Assembly: GCF_016808335.1 (NCBI RefSeq)
Contig: NC_053149.1
Coordinates: forward strand, 56,349,922 to 56,413,921
Origin: Panicum virgatum
Lineage: Eukaryota; Streptophyta; Magnoliopsida; Poales; Poaceae
Length of the DNA: 64,000 bases
Reading direction: 5' to 3'
Numbering within the stretch: the first letter of the stretch is position 1; every line of letters starts with the position of its first letter. A program made the position numbers and the translations under genes. The notes below the pieces were generated by a model that did not search any database, had not been told where the DNA came from, and was given only the letters and a program-made list of their open reading frames with translations. Of the stretch, positions 33,001 through 49,851 are shown piece by piece.

Positions 33001-34851
33001 AGATCTACGTATCTTTGTATTAAAGAGAAAATATAAAATACTGAACCATAACCGGTGCATGGATAAATATTACTTTTTTGGAGTTTTAAGGAAAATAAGA
33101 ACTTTATCAGTTTTCATTTTTTTTCTGTGCCTTCTGTTTGCAGACTATGCAGTCTACCATAGTTTGTACGATGACTTCATATGGATGGAGAAGTTTGGAG
33201 ATCCCTTGTTCCAGAGGCATGTCGCAGGTATCCCCATCCCACGCCAACTGTAGTATCATCAGGGTTCATGTCCTGCCATTCCATGCACATGCTTCCTGAT
33301 CTGCTGGAAGGATGGGAAACTTGACACATATCCTACCATTTTTTTTTACTTTGTTGGTACTCAGAGCTTATTACTTCTGCATGCAATTTTCTCTTCATTA
33401 CATTTAAAAAAAAATAGACCAACCTTAGGAAATATATCTCTTTATATTATGGAACGTGTTAGGTTTCATGCACCAACCAGATGAACCCAAAAGCTTAAGC
33501 TCTTGGGAAGAGGTGGGCAATCCACTAATACTTCACAACACTCCCACTCACATACAGCCGGAACAAGGCGCAAATGTGGAAATAAAGAAGGGAGCGGAGG
33601 ACTTAAAAGATGCCTCTACCAAGACTCGAACTCGAGACCTCTGGCTTTGATACAATGTTAGCTTTCATGCACCAACCAGATGAACCCAAAAGCTTAAGCT
33701 CTTGGGAAGAGGTGGGCAATCCACTAATACTTCACAACAGAACGCACCCAGATTCACCTCGACGAGGAACTAACCTGGTGGTCTGGGTGTATACATCCAC
33801 ACCCTCAACCAACTGAGCTTAACTTCACTACTTAGTATATTATATATCCTGTTTACTTGTTAGAGCTCAGTGGTACTTCCACATTGTATCAAAAAATCGT
33901 TTTTGTAGAATGAAGTGTGCATGCAAAAGTGCGGGCTGAAAAGAAAATTTCCTTTGTGAATTGATCATTGAAAATGAACCACGCATAAGTCTCACCAGCA
34001 ATATCACAAGTTATCTTTATGTTTTACACAGCGGCAAGCATATGGGGGCTTGTTGCTCTGCGGCTGTCAGATGACGAGATCCTACCCTTCAACTACAGCT
34101 ATTATGCCGCAGAGCTTGAGGTAACTTGTTGTAATGATCTCTCATCTCTCAAACAGATTCTGGATCTACTTGTTTCAGGAATTACATCATGTATTTGTAA
34201 TGACAAGTTCAAACTTAGAGGGACATGACTGTTGCTCCTGGTTAGCAGAATGGAGCAATGGGTATAAATGAGAGAGTAATTGGAATGCCTGTCAGTTTAT
34301 CTCCCCTGCACAAGTCAATCAAAGAATTCAGAAGTGCAGTTCTGAAAGTGGATTCTGAATTGAAGGTATGTGTACTTCTAGTTGCAGTATGTTGTACCTG
34401 ATCCATAGTTTAAACTCTGTTTAATTTCCTACTTTATTTTTTATTAGGCTCTACAGACATGGAAAATTTGGGCACCATGGAGAAGCTGTCCATTGAAGAT
34501 CAGAGACATCAACGACCGGTTGATGATGACTGAAAGGGCATTCACGGAGCGTGAAGGGTTGTCTGGAAGACCATGGTACAAACACCTGGTAAGGTCTTTA
34601 ATGGTTTCTAAAAAATAGTCATCAGATCATCATGTTACTGCCAAACTCATTGGAAGGAAATCACACAGATTTACGGGCCTTCACTGCACAACGATTATGG
34701 GGCTGAAATATATCCAGGTATTGATGATGCCATCCAGACAGCAAAGAGAACAAATACATCAGAATCCTGGCAGGCTGTACAGAATGAGATTCACAGGGTT
34801 GCTAGAGTCATAAATCAGGCAGCATTAGTTCTAACTGGAGGGCTAACGTGA
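30016..34851 (+). CDS. AMP1: Glutamate carboxypeptidase II (AMP1/VP8/PLA3 type), frameshifted in exon 1
   Basis: Twelve exons: 30016-31030, 31122-31189, 31500-31581, 31664-31756, 31840-31992, 32344-32412, 32640-32727, 33144-33227, 34032-34120, 34249-34365, 34448-34588 and 34669-34851. Members are ER type II membrane M28 metallopeptidases controlling meristem size and leaf initiation rate (Arabidopsis AMP1, maize VP8, rice PLA3). A single transmembrane helix spans about residues 32-50. A protease-associated domain follows. The M28 domain has zinc ligands in [27 protein letters not shown] and YHSLYDD. Exon 1 contains TCGGAAC-TCGGAAG (30814-30827), a 7-bp duplication that breaks the frame. Removing seven bases restores phase with all eleven later exons (724 codons). 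As written, translation stops at 31127-31129 after 340 residues, before the peptidase. Exon 4 ends at a weak donor (GTCTCT). Either a loss-of-function allele or an assembly error. Confidence 0.88.
33457..33739 (-). mobile_element. TRIM retroelement in intron 8 of the AMP1-like gene
   Basis: Two 84-bp direct repeats, 33457-33540 and 33656-33739, differ at about one base and are bounded by TG...CA. A methionine-tRNA-like primer site (complement of GGCTTTGATACA) lies next to the right repeat, and a purine tract on the minus strand next to the left one. The whole 283 bp is flanked by the 5-bp duplication GAACG (33452-33456 and 33740-33744). This is the anatomy of a terminal-repeat retrotransposon in miniature, oriented on the minus strand. 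Confidence 0.9.
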
Positions 34852-35493
34852 AAAGCTATCTGCGGTAGAACTTGGCTATACAAGCGGAAGCAGCAACAAG
34901 ACAGAATGAATGGTACAGTGAATCTTGTAACGAGGAAAGTATTTGTGATTAGTGTACTAATTGTTATTGCTACAGCACGGCCTCACCATTGGCCATTAAC
35001 TTGGATGTAAGATTGTAGAGTTCGTCTGCTCAGGCAATCTTACCGTCCAATCAAACAGCAGGAACAAAATAGTTTGTCTGCTCAGGCAGCCTTACTCAAG
35101 AATGAAACCAATAGCACTTTTCCAATCAAACAGAAGTGCATGCATAAGCGGGTATTCCAAAAAAAAAAGTGCAGTTGTAAGTTTTTGTATAAGTGAGATA
35201 TCATATATCTTTTTTCAAGGGGCAATAGAAACGCTAGTTACATTCCAAGCGTACAGAATTCATAACCCAAAACCGCTGCAAGATAGAAATGCAAACAAGC
35301 TGACAAAAGCCATTTCTCCGGTAAAATTTGAAGGAACGGTGGTGAAATATATTAGTAGATGAATTTCAACTCGTGAAGTGGCACGTCCAAGGTGTAAAAA
35401 CAAGTGTAGCCACTAATGTGAATCATGGCTCGGACAAAAAAAAACCCCTCAAGTTTTGTTAAAAGGTTCTGAACAATTGAATTGATCCTTATG
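34852..35493. other. Convergent 3' flanks of the AMP1-like and TrpRS genes
   Basis: Holds the 3' UTRs of two genes facing each other; no further gene is seen. The stop codons are 642 bp apart. Confidence 0.55.
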
Positions 35494-40751
<5,258 letters not shown>

Positions 40752-41460
40752 GGCGTCGTCCCCGTGCTCCCCTCGCTTTCGGATTTGGGTGCAGAAGCCG
40801 CCAGCAGACGGCGTCCGTGGACGTGTCACGTGTGCGTCGCGATGGCGAGATGGATGAGACGCGCGAGCGGGGATCCATATTTGTCTTCCGAAAGGTGGTA
40901 AACTCATGTATCTTTAATCCACTAGCGGCCCATAACAGGTCCAAAACGGCCCACGAACCATAAACTGCTCAGAGTTGTACCATTTACATATCATTAACTC
41001 ATAAATAGGCAGCATGCAGGAACTAATTATGAACGGATCAACATGCAGAGCTGCGTGATGTAGTGTATGATAAAAAACAAATTATGAGTCTATTATCAAG
41101 TAGGTATGGTACCAATTTTTTATTATCCTTTTATCTCGTTGCATCTAAAAGTGTTTTATCCTATCAGTAGTGATATTCACTATTATTTTTTTAAAATGAT
41201 TTTTCAACATTTTCAAATAGTAGGTTCAACATCTCTTAACAATAAATTCAACATTTTTAATAAACTAGTTCAATATCTTAAATATCAATGTTGAAACTGT
41301 ATATCTACAATGTTGAAATAGTATACCTAAATTGTTGGGATAGAATAATTAAAATGTTGGATTTATCAGAAAAATAAAAATATAGCATATCAGATCTCAT
41401 TTTGCTAAGAAAATTCAAAGAAGTATTATAGTTTAAATGGAATTGAAATTGGATGAAACG
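40752..41460. other. TrpRS promoter and intergenic region
   Basis: The part next to the start codon is GC-rich and presumably the promoter. From about 40970 it becomes AT-rich with no convincing frame. It ends with the AAACG target duplication of the following LTR array. Confidence 0.5.
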
Positions 41461-42513
41461 TGTCGTGGGGTTTCTAGGGGTACCCACAGCCGGGTGGCGG
41501 AGCGCACCCGCCTATTCCCAGTGAGGGAGTACTCGGGGAAGTACTAGGCGATGGGGCTGAATCTACGCTGAGACAAGGACTCAAGAACACACGATTTAGA
41601 GTGGTTCGGGCCGCCGGAGCGTAATACCCTACGTCCACTGGGAGATGTATTGTTCTTGGTGTGTATGAACCTAACCTCTGCTGGCCTTGGCTCTTTGGCC
41701 GCCTCCGGTTTTCTAGCGGCGCCCCCCTTTTATAGATCAAGGGGGAGCGGATACATAGGACGTTGGTGCCCCGACAGGTGGGCCCAACGTGACTGTGGCT
41801 ACAGTGGTAGCGAATCTTTCCTCCGATATGCACACTGCTGCTCTTCTGACTCAGGGGGGTCTTTTCTTGTCCCGTCAGCTAGGCGCCCGTTGGAGTAGCG
41901 TAGCTTGCGGCGTGGCCTGCTGAGGCTATTATGCAGCGTCATAATGGGCGAAGCTGAGCCGTCGTATCCATCTGTTACGGCAGACTGGCAGACGCAGTAT
42001 GGGCGGCGCCAGCGGCTCCACTGCCTTGGTAATACGCGATCAATAGTATCCCCTGGTCAATGAAACGCCTCAGCTTCTGCTATATCAATGCAGACGTTCA
42101 CCTACCGCAATAAATGCAATGGTGGGTGAACGTTGGTATGGAAACCCAAACGGCCATGTCTTGCAGACACGTGGCGGCCTCGGACCACCCCGACGCGGGG
42201 CGTCGATCTCTTCCCTTAGTGAGGGGTCCGGTTATTATACAGGGGTCCGGGACCCCATGAGGGTCCGGGACCCCGCGGGGGTCCGGTCTCCGTGGGAGGT
42301 CCGGAGCCTCGGCTGCTCGCACACGAGTTCCTGCCTCTTCCGGGACACGTGGTGTCTCCGGACCTTTCCCAACTGTGGAACGGTCCGGAGCGTTGCTGGG
42401 AGAACAGGACTCCGGACCTCAGGGGTCCGGCTGTTTGGATGTAGTTAAGGATAACTACAAGACCCTTGCCCAGACACAGCAAGAGGGGGTACCCCAGTCC
42501 TGGGGTACCGACA
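41461..42513 (-). repeat. LTR 1 (outer left) of the array
   Basis: 1053 bp, from TGTCGTGGGGTTTC to GGGGTACCGACA. Diagnostic variants: six C in the C-run near 41722, GCGCCC at 41884-41889, four G near 42242, and GGTCCGG near 42392. Confidence 0.92.
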
Positions 42514-42788
42514 GTGGCCCCTGGGCCCACCTCGGGTGAGGTACGAACCTGCAGGTGGGGCCACCATCGTGATGTGTTCCTACGCAAGTTGATTGCGTTG
42601 GTGTGCTCATGGAGAGAGCGGGCATCCCGGACCCCTGAGGCCGGTATGCCTGTTGCCAGGTTCAGGTACTAGAGTGCTCTCCATTGGGCGACGAAGGTGT
42701 AGGCTTAGGGTACGGAACCAAGCTAAGCGGCTACACAGACTTCGGATCGCTCAGGGAGTAAGCACCACTTCCCGGACCCGGCTCTTGT

Positions 42789-43108
42789 CGACCGTGGCGA
42801 GCGGTCTCCGCCGGAGCGGGCCACCGGAGTGGATTTGTAGCGACCGTGGCGAGCGGTCTCCGCCGGAGCGGGCCACCGGAGTGGACTTGGAGCGACCGTG
42901 GCGAGCGGTCTCCGCCGGAGCGGGCCACCGGAGTGGACTTGGAGCGACCGTGGCGAGCGGTCTCCGCCGGAGCGGGCCACCGGAGTGGACTTGGAGCGAC
43001 CGTGGCGAGCGGTCTCCGCCGGAGCGGGCCACCGGAGTGGACTTGGAGCGACCGTGGCGAGCGGTCTCCGCCGGAGCGGGCCACCGGAGTGGACTTGGAG
43101 CGACCGTT
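42789..43108. repeat. 52-bp tandem repeat, six units, in internal region 1
   Basis: Units of 52 bp start at 42789, 42841, 42893, 42945, 42997 and 43049, with a partial unit from 43101. Each begins CGACCGTGGCGAGCGG and contains GCCGGAGCGGGCCACCGG. Only the first unit carries small differences. Open frames through the array on both strands are a consequence of the repeat. Confidence 0.95.
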
Positions 43109-44490
43109 GCTGACAATCCTATGAAGCATGTTACCGGACCTCATAGTAAGGTGCAAAGAAACCAAGCCTTATACTAGAAGAGAGCCCGGGACCTCTAAAG
43201 ACAGCAGTCTTGGATACTAGAGTACTTGTAACAGGGTAGTGAAGTACGTAAACTTAGGGTACATTACCAGGCTAAGCCACGCGGAGCTTCTCTACCCCAG
43301 GATACAAATACCACTTCTCCAGAGCAGGTCCTTAGGGGTCCGGACTGTCTTCCAGCTAGAAGGGGTGTCTTCTCCTGACCACAAGCCAGCAACTTAACTT
43401 GAATTGTTAGCAACAAAGGTAAAGACTCTGTTTGGGAGGAAAAAATGGTTAACCGAAAAAAAAACAGCCAACCAGAAAGAATGAATGTAACCGGGGTGGA
43501 GCCGAGATAAGGTCAAGAAGGAAAATCTCCTTTATCATTGTGGTTATCACGGTATACATCAGAGGTCGGGATTACGAGGTCAGACCTCCACCGCTCCGGA
43601 CCGCTTTTGCCTGTTTATGTGATAGGGCCAGAGGTCGGGTTTACAAGGTCGGACCTTGACCGCTCTGGACACACACGTAGACGCCACGCTATTACAAAGG
43701 AGAAACTCTCTCATTCCTTTCTTAGGAGTAACCTACGGCTGCATGCTATACAGCGCGTTCTTCTTCGGAGGCGAATGCGCCCTGGATGTGCCTGAACCGC
43801 ATCATCCAGCATCACCTCGGGAGCTCGGGGGACCCCTCCTTGCCTAAGAGCTGTCACATGCCTAGATGGCATGAGACAAATTCTTTGGCTTTGAATGGAA
43901 GAGGCCCCTCCCCCTGCCGTTGCCGTTGGAGACCAGACACCCTTGCGCAGCAGATGGACCGGTGCGACGCGTGGAGAAGCGCGGTCGTTCGCCGGCTTGT
44001 CCTTGGTGCTAGCGCCAGGGGCCCCCGCACTTGGTGGCGGGGTCCTGTCTGCAGCAGCAGCACCGAGCAACGCTGAGGTGGATCTCTGGTGCTGGAGACG
44101 GCAGGACGTCACGGTCAACTTCCTCCGGGATGGCTGTCGGCTCCAGGCTCCATGTTGAGAGAAAGCCTTGAGCCGACGCCATGCCACCGCAGAGGAGGTG
44201 TGGCCGTTGCTTGAGAGAAAACTTTGAGTCGACGTAGGAGCGGCAGCGCGCAACGGCGCCTCCGCTGTGCGCTGCTACGCCGGCTCTGAGGTGTCGCAGT
44301 GGCGACGCACAGCAGGCGCCGCTGCCGTGCACCGCCGCACTGAGGGCGTTGGAGCGCCGGTGCCATGGCATGTGGAGTGAGTGTGGCCCTGCCTTCCTTC
44401 ATCTTCTCGCTCGTCGTTGCAGAGGATGAGCACGGCCCAGAAGCCCGAAGATCCAACCTGCGCCTGACCTCCCCACGGACGACGCCAAAA

Positions 44491-45544
44491 TGTCGTGGGG
44501 TTTCTAGGGGTACCCACAGCCGGGTGGCGGAGCGCACCCGCCTATTCCCAGTGAGGGAGTACTCGGGGAAGTACTAGGCGATGGGGCTGAATCTACGCTG
44601 AGACAAGGACTCAAGAACACACGATTTAGAGTGGTTCGGGCCGCCGGAGCGTAATACCCTACGTCCACTGGGAGATGTATTGTTCTTGGTGTGTATGAAC
44701 CTAACCTCTGCTGGCCTTGGCTCTTTGGCCGCCTCCGGTTTTCTAGCGGCGCCCCCCCTTTTATAGATCAAGGGGGAGCGGATACATAGGACGTTGGTGC
44801 CCCGACAGGTGGGCCCAACGTGACTGTGGCTACAGTGGTAGCGAATCTTTCCTCCGATATGCACACTGCTGCTCTTCTGACTCAGGGGGGTCTTTTCTTG
44901 TCCCGTCAGCTAGGCGTCCGTTGGAGTAGCGTAGCTTGCGGCGTGGCCTGCTGAGGCTATTATGCAGCGTCATAATGGGCGAAGCTGAGCCGTCGTATCC
45001 ATCTGTTACGGCAGACTGGCAGACGCAGTATGGGCGGCGCCAGCGGCTCCACTGCCTTGGTAATACGCGATCAATAGTATCCCCTGGTCAATGAAACGCC
45101 TCAGCTTCTGCTATATCAATGCAGACGTTCACCTACCGCAATAAATGCAATGGTGGGTGAACGTTGGTATGGAAACCCAAACGGCCATGTCTTGCAGACA
45201 CGTGGCGGCCTCGGACCACCCCGACGCGGGGCGTCGATCTCTTCCCTTAGTGAGGGGTCCGGTTATTATACAGGGGTCCGGGACCCCATGAGGGTCCGGG
45301 ACCCCGCGGGGGTCCGGTCTCCGTGGGAGGTCCGGAGCCTCGGCTGCTCGCACACGAGTTCCTGCCTCTTCCGGGACACGTGGTGTCTCCGGACCTTTCC
45401 CAACTGTGGAACGGTCCGGAGCGTTGCTGGGAGAACAGGACTCCGGACCTCAGGGGTCCGGCTGTTTGGATGTAGTTAAGGATAACTACAAGACCCTTGC
45501 CCAGACACAGCAAGAGGGGGTACCCCAGTCCTGGGGTACCGACA
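44491..45544 (-). repeat. LTR 2 (middle, mosaic) of the array
   Basis: 1054 bp. Its left half carries the LTR 3 variants (seven C in the C-run near 44750, GCGTCC at 44915-44920). Its right half carries the LTR 1 variants (four G near 45273, GGTCCGG near 45414). Confidence 0.92.
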
Positions 45545-45819
45545 GTGGCCCCTGGGCCCACCTCGGGTGAGGTACGAACCTGCAGGTGGGGCCACCATCG
45601 TGATGTGTTCCTACGCAAGTTGATTGCGTTGGTGTGCTCATGGAGAGAGCGGGCATCCCGGACCCCTGAGGCCGGTATGCCTGTTGCCAGGTTCAGGTAC
45701 TAGAGTGCTCTCCATTGGGCGACGAAGGTGTAGGCTTAGGGTACGGAACCAAGCTAAGCGGCTACACAGACTTCGGATCGCTCAGGGAGTAAGCACCACT
45801 TCCCGGACCCGGCTCTTGT

Positions 45820-46139
45820 CGACCGTGGCGAGCGGTCTCCGCCGGAGCGGGCCACCGGAGTGGATTTGTAGCGACCGTGGCGAGCGGTCTCCGCCGGAGC
45901 GGGCCACCGGAGTGGACTTGGAGCGACCGTGGCGAGCGGTCTCCGCCGGAGCGGGCCACCGGAGTGGACTTGGAGCGACCGTGGCGAGCGGTCTCCGCCG
46001 GAGCGGGCCACCGGAGTGGACTTGGAGCGACCGTGGCGAGCGGTCTCCGCCGGAGCGGGCCACCGGAGTGGACTTGGAGCGACCGTGGCGAGCGGTCTCC
46101 GCCGGAGCGGGCCACCGGAGTGGACTTGGAGCGACCGTT
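45820..46139. repeat. 52-bp tandem repeat, six units, in internal region 2
   Basis: Same six-unit array as at 42789, shifted by exactly 3031 bp, with unit number and sequence unchanged as far as can be seen. Confidence 0.95.
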
Positions 46140-47521
46140 GCTGACAATCCTATGAAGCATGTTACCGGACCTCATAGTAAGGTGCAAAGAAACCAAGCCT
46201 TATACTAGAAGAGAGCCCGGGACCTCTAAAGACAGCAGTCTTGGATACTAGAGTACTTGTAACAGGGTAGTGAAGTACGTAAACTTAGGGTACATTACCA
46301 GGCTAAGCCACGCGGAGCTTCTCTACCCCAGGATACAAATACCACTTCTCCAGAGCAGGTCCTTAGGGGTCCGGACTGTCTTCCAGCTAGAAGGGGTGTC
46401 TTCTCCTGACCACAAGCCAGCAACTTAACTTGAATTGTTAGCAACAAAGGTAAAGACTCTGTTTGGGAGGAAAAAATGGTTAACCGAAAAAAAAACAGCC
46501 AACCAGAAAGAATGAATGTAACCGGGGTGGAGCCGAGATAAGGTCAAGAAGGAAAATCTCCTTTATCATTGTGGTTATCACGGTATACATCAGAGGTCGG
46601 GATTACGAGGTCAGACCTCCACCGCTCCGGACCGCTTTTGCCTGTTTATGTGATAGGGCCAGAGGTCGGGTTTACAAGGTCGGACCTTGACCGCTCTGGA
46701 CACACACGTAGACGCCACGCTATTACAAAGGAGAAACTCTCTCATTCCTTTCTTAGGAGTAACCTACGGCTGCATGCTATACAGCGCGTTCTTCTTCGGA
46801 GGCGAATGCGCCCTGGATGTGCCTGAACCGCATCATCCAGCATCACCTCGGGAGCTCGGGGGACCCCTCCTTGCCTAAGAGCTGTCACATGCCTAGATGG
46901 CATGAGACAAATTCTTTGGCTTTGAATGGAAGAGGCCCCTCCCCCTGCCGTTGCCGTTGGAGACCAGACACCCTTGCGCAGCAGATGGACCGGTGCGACG
47001 CGTGGAGAAGCGCGGTCGTTCGCCGGCTTGTCCTTGGTGCTAGCGCCAGGGGCCCCCGCACTTGGTGGCGGGGTCCTGTCTGCAGCAGCAGCACCGAGCA
47101 ACGCTGAGGTGGATCTCTGGTGCTGGAGACGGCAGGACGTCACGGTCAACTTCCTCCGGGATGGCTGTCGGCTCCAGGCTCCATGTTGAGAGAAAGCCTT
47201 GAGCCGACGCCATGCCACCGCAGAGGAGGTGTGGCCGTTGCTTGAGAGAAAACTTTGAGTCGACGTAGGAGCGGCAGCGCGCAACGGCGCCTCCGCTGTG
47301 CGCTGCTACGCCGGCTCTGAGGTGTCGCAGTGGCGACGCACAGCAGGCGCCGCTGCCGTGCACCGCCGCACTGAGGGCGTTGGAGCGCCGGTGCCATGGC
47401 ATGTGGAGTGAGTGTGGCCCTGCCTTCCTTCATCTTCTCGCTCGTCGTTGCAGAGGATGAGCACGGCCCAGAAGCCCGAAGATCCAACCTGCGCCTGACC
47501 TCCCCACGGACGACGCCAAAA

Positions 47522-48576
47522 TGTCGTGGGGTTTCTAGGGGTACCCACAGCCGGGTGGCGGAGCGCACCCGCCTATTCCCAGTGAGGGAGTACTCGGGGA
47601 AGTACTAGGCGATGGGGCTGAATCTACGCTGAGACAAGGACTCAAGAACACACGATTTAGAGTGGTTCGGGCCGCCGGAGCGTAATACCCTACGTCCACT
47701 GGGAGATGTATTGTTCTTGGTGTGTATGAACCTAACCTCTGCTGGCCTTGGCTCTTTGGCCGCCTCCGGTTTTCTAGCGGCGCCCCCCCTTTTATAGATC
47801 AAGGGGGAGCGGATACATAGGACGTTGGTGCCCCGACAGGTGGGCCCAACGTGACTGTGGCTACAGTGGTAGCGAATCTTTCCTCCGATATGCACACTGC
47901 TGCTCTTCTGACTCAGGGGGGTCTTTTCTTGTCCCGTCAGCTAGGCGTCCGTTGGAGTAGCGTAGCTTGCGGCGTGGCCTGCTGAGGCTATTATGCAGCG
48001 TCATAATGGGCGAAGCTGAGCCGTCGTATCCATCTGTTACGGCAGACTGGCAGACGCAGTATGGGCGGCGCCAGCGGCTCCACTGCCTTGGTAATACGCG
48101 ATCAATAGTATCCCCTGGTCAATGAAACGCCTCAGCTTCTGCTATATCAATGCAGACGTTCACCTACCGCAATAAATGCAATGGTGGGTGAACGTTGGTA
48201 TGGAAACCCAAACGGCCATGTCTTGCAGACACGTGGCGGCCTCGGACCACCCCGACGCGGGGCGTCGATCTCTTCCCTTAGTGAGGGGTCCGGTTATTAT
48301 ACAGGGGGTCCGGGACCCCATGAGGGTCCGGGACCCCGCGGGGGTCCGGTCTCCGTGGGAGGTCCGGAGCCTCGGCTGCTCGCACACGAGTTCCTGCCTC
48401 TTCCGGGACACGTGGTGTCTCCGGACCTTTCCCAACTGTGGAACGGTTCGGAGCGTTGCTGGGAGAACAGGACTCCGGACCTCAGGGGTCCGGCTGTTTG
48501 GATGTAGTTAAGGATAACTACAAGACCCTTGCCCAGACACAGCAAGAGGGGGTACCCCAGTCCTGGGGTACCGACA
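47522..48576 (-). repeat. LTR 3 (outer right) of the array
   Basis: 1055 bp. Diagnostic variants: seven C in the C-run, GCGTCC near 47946, five G near 48304, and GGTTCGG near 48446. Confidence 0.92.
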
Positions 48577-48624
48577 AAACGATAGAGAAAAACGAGTTTG
48601 AAGTTTGAAACCTTCAGTCGCCAA

Positions 48625-48782
48625 TAGGGGTGGTAATGGGCCATGGCTCTAATGGCCTCTTCACAGCCCAATAAAGCCCTTAAAATTTTTAGTTCAAAAA
48701 TACATATGTTTAGAGCCCGGTCCTTTTAGGGCCCGATCCTTAGATTTTCTAGTTCAAAATGTTGGGCCCTTTACCACCCCTA
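48625..48782. repeat. hAT-type MITE (TIR TAGGGGTGGTAA, 8-bp TSD)
   Basis: A 158-bp element whose ends TAGGGGTGGTAATGGGCC and GGGCCCTTTACCACCCCTA are inverted, flanked by perfect 8-bp copies of GTCGCCAA (48617-48624 and 48783-48790). Eight-base duplications define the hAT superfamily. A relative lies at 62689-62855. Confidence 0.88.
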
Positions 48783-48790
48783 GTCGCCAA

Positions 48791-49391
48791 GCAACCTGTG
48801 TATATGAATCTGTCCAATTATGTTGTTCTTCCAATCTCTTCCAGACTTCCATGTTGCACGTGCTCCATGTCTGAAATACATGTGGAAGAGAAGGATAAAA
48901 GAAAAATCATAACCGTTCATCTCTCTAAAGTCATAAACGTTCATCTCTCTAAAGTGGAAGGTAGATAGAGTTCCCACCTTGAAGACAGATAGGTTTTCCG
49001 CGCGCGAGCCGAGGCGGCCGGGCCACGTTAATGAACGGGCCGGGAGGAGGAGAATTCTTCGGCGGCAGCCCAGTGCGGATCCAGCCCAACCCAGCATACA
49101 TTCTAGAGCCGGCCTACCGCGGGTGTACGTGGCGCCACCTCTCCTGCGACGTGTCCGGCGGCCAAGAGGCGTCGCCGTCACGGCGCCACCTCCCATGGCC
49201 TCGCTGTCCGCCGTGCTGCTGCAGCGCTCCTCCTCGCGCGCCCGAGAATATTTACAGCTCCAGCGCACCGCCGGCGGCACAGTTGCGCTGCATTTGGAGA
49301 GGCTGCACCTGCACTGGTGGTGGTGTTGCTGACTTGCTGTTGCAGCGGCGGCGGCGGCGGCGGGAGGTTTGGCGCGAGAGCGGCGCACGGT
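48791..49391 (+). promoter_or_regulatory. NADP-malic enzyme promoter and 5' leader
   Basis: AT-rich up to about 49000, with a local duplication of CATAA(A/C)CGTTCATCTCTC around 48910-48950, then GC-rich up to the start codon. In-frame upstream ATG codons exist (49317), as does an out-of-frame ATG at 49196 with a Ser/Arg-rich reading, but the family's usual start lies at 49392. Confidence 0.45.
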
Positions 49392-49765
49392 ATGGCGGCA
49401 TCAGGGAAGGGGAACAGCCAAAACGGCGTCGTGACCGGCGGCGTGGAGGACGCCTACGGCGAGGACCGCGCCACCGAGGACCAGCCGGTCACGCCGTGGG
49501 CCGTCTGCGTCGCAAGGTATGTGCGGCTTGTCTTCTGTTCATCCTGTCAAGTATCGTCTGATTCTACTGTGAATGATAAGATCATAAGAAGACCGCGGCT
49601 GAAGTTGAGGCATTCCTTTCTTCGATCTATTATATATCCATTTCAACATGTCATACGAAAATCATTGAGTAATCTGACCACTTGACTTTATAAACAAGTG
49701 GAGAGTAATCTAACCAACTTGGACGAAATTATACTCGTATTCCAATTTTTTCTTTCATGACGATT

Positions 49766-49851
<86 letters not shown>

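Larger units (their letters stand above)
41461..48576 (-). mobile_element. Three-LTR tandem array of a non-autonomous LTR retrotransposon
   Basis: LTR (41461-42513), internal (42514-44490), LTR (44491-45544), internal (45545-47521), LTR (47522-48576), with a repeat period of 3031 bp. The array is flanked by AAACG at 41456-41460 and 48577-48581, so it arose from a single insertion. On the minus strand each LTR is followed by TTTTGGCGTCGTCCGTGGGG, close to an aspartate-tRNA primer site, which fits a Ty3-type element. The 1977-bp internal region has no gag or pol, so the element depends on a partner. The internal regions appear identical. The LTRs differ at four positions that show the middle one to be a recombinant. 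Confidence 0.92.

Noticed and set aside
42789..43108. CRISPR-like direct repeats
   Set aside because: Units are contiguous 52-mers without spacers, in a eukaryotic LTR element.
42593..43177. Repeat-encoding open frames across the 52-bp arrays (also 45624-46208 and on the minus strand)
   Set aside because: They arise from a tandem repeat open in several frames, in the non-coding interior of an LTR element.
49196..49332. Possible plastid transit peptide (MASLSAVLLQRSSSRAREYLQ) for NADP-ME
   Set aside because: Out of frame with the enzyme and would need an unsupported intron of under 100 nt; the mature N terminus matches cytosolic forms.
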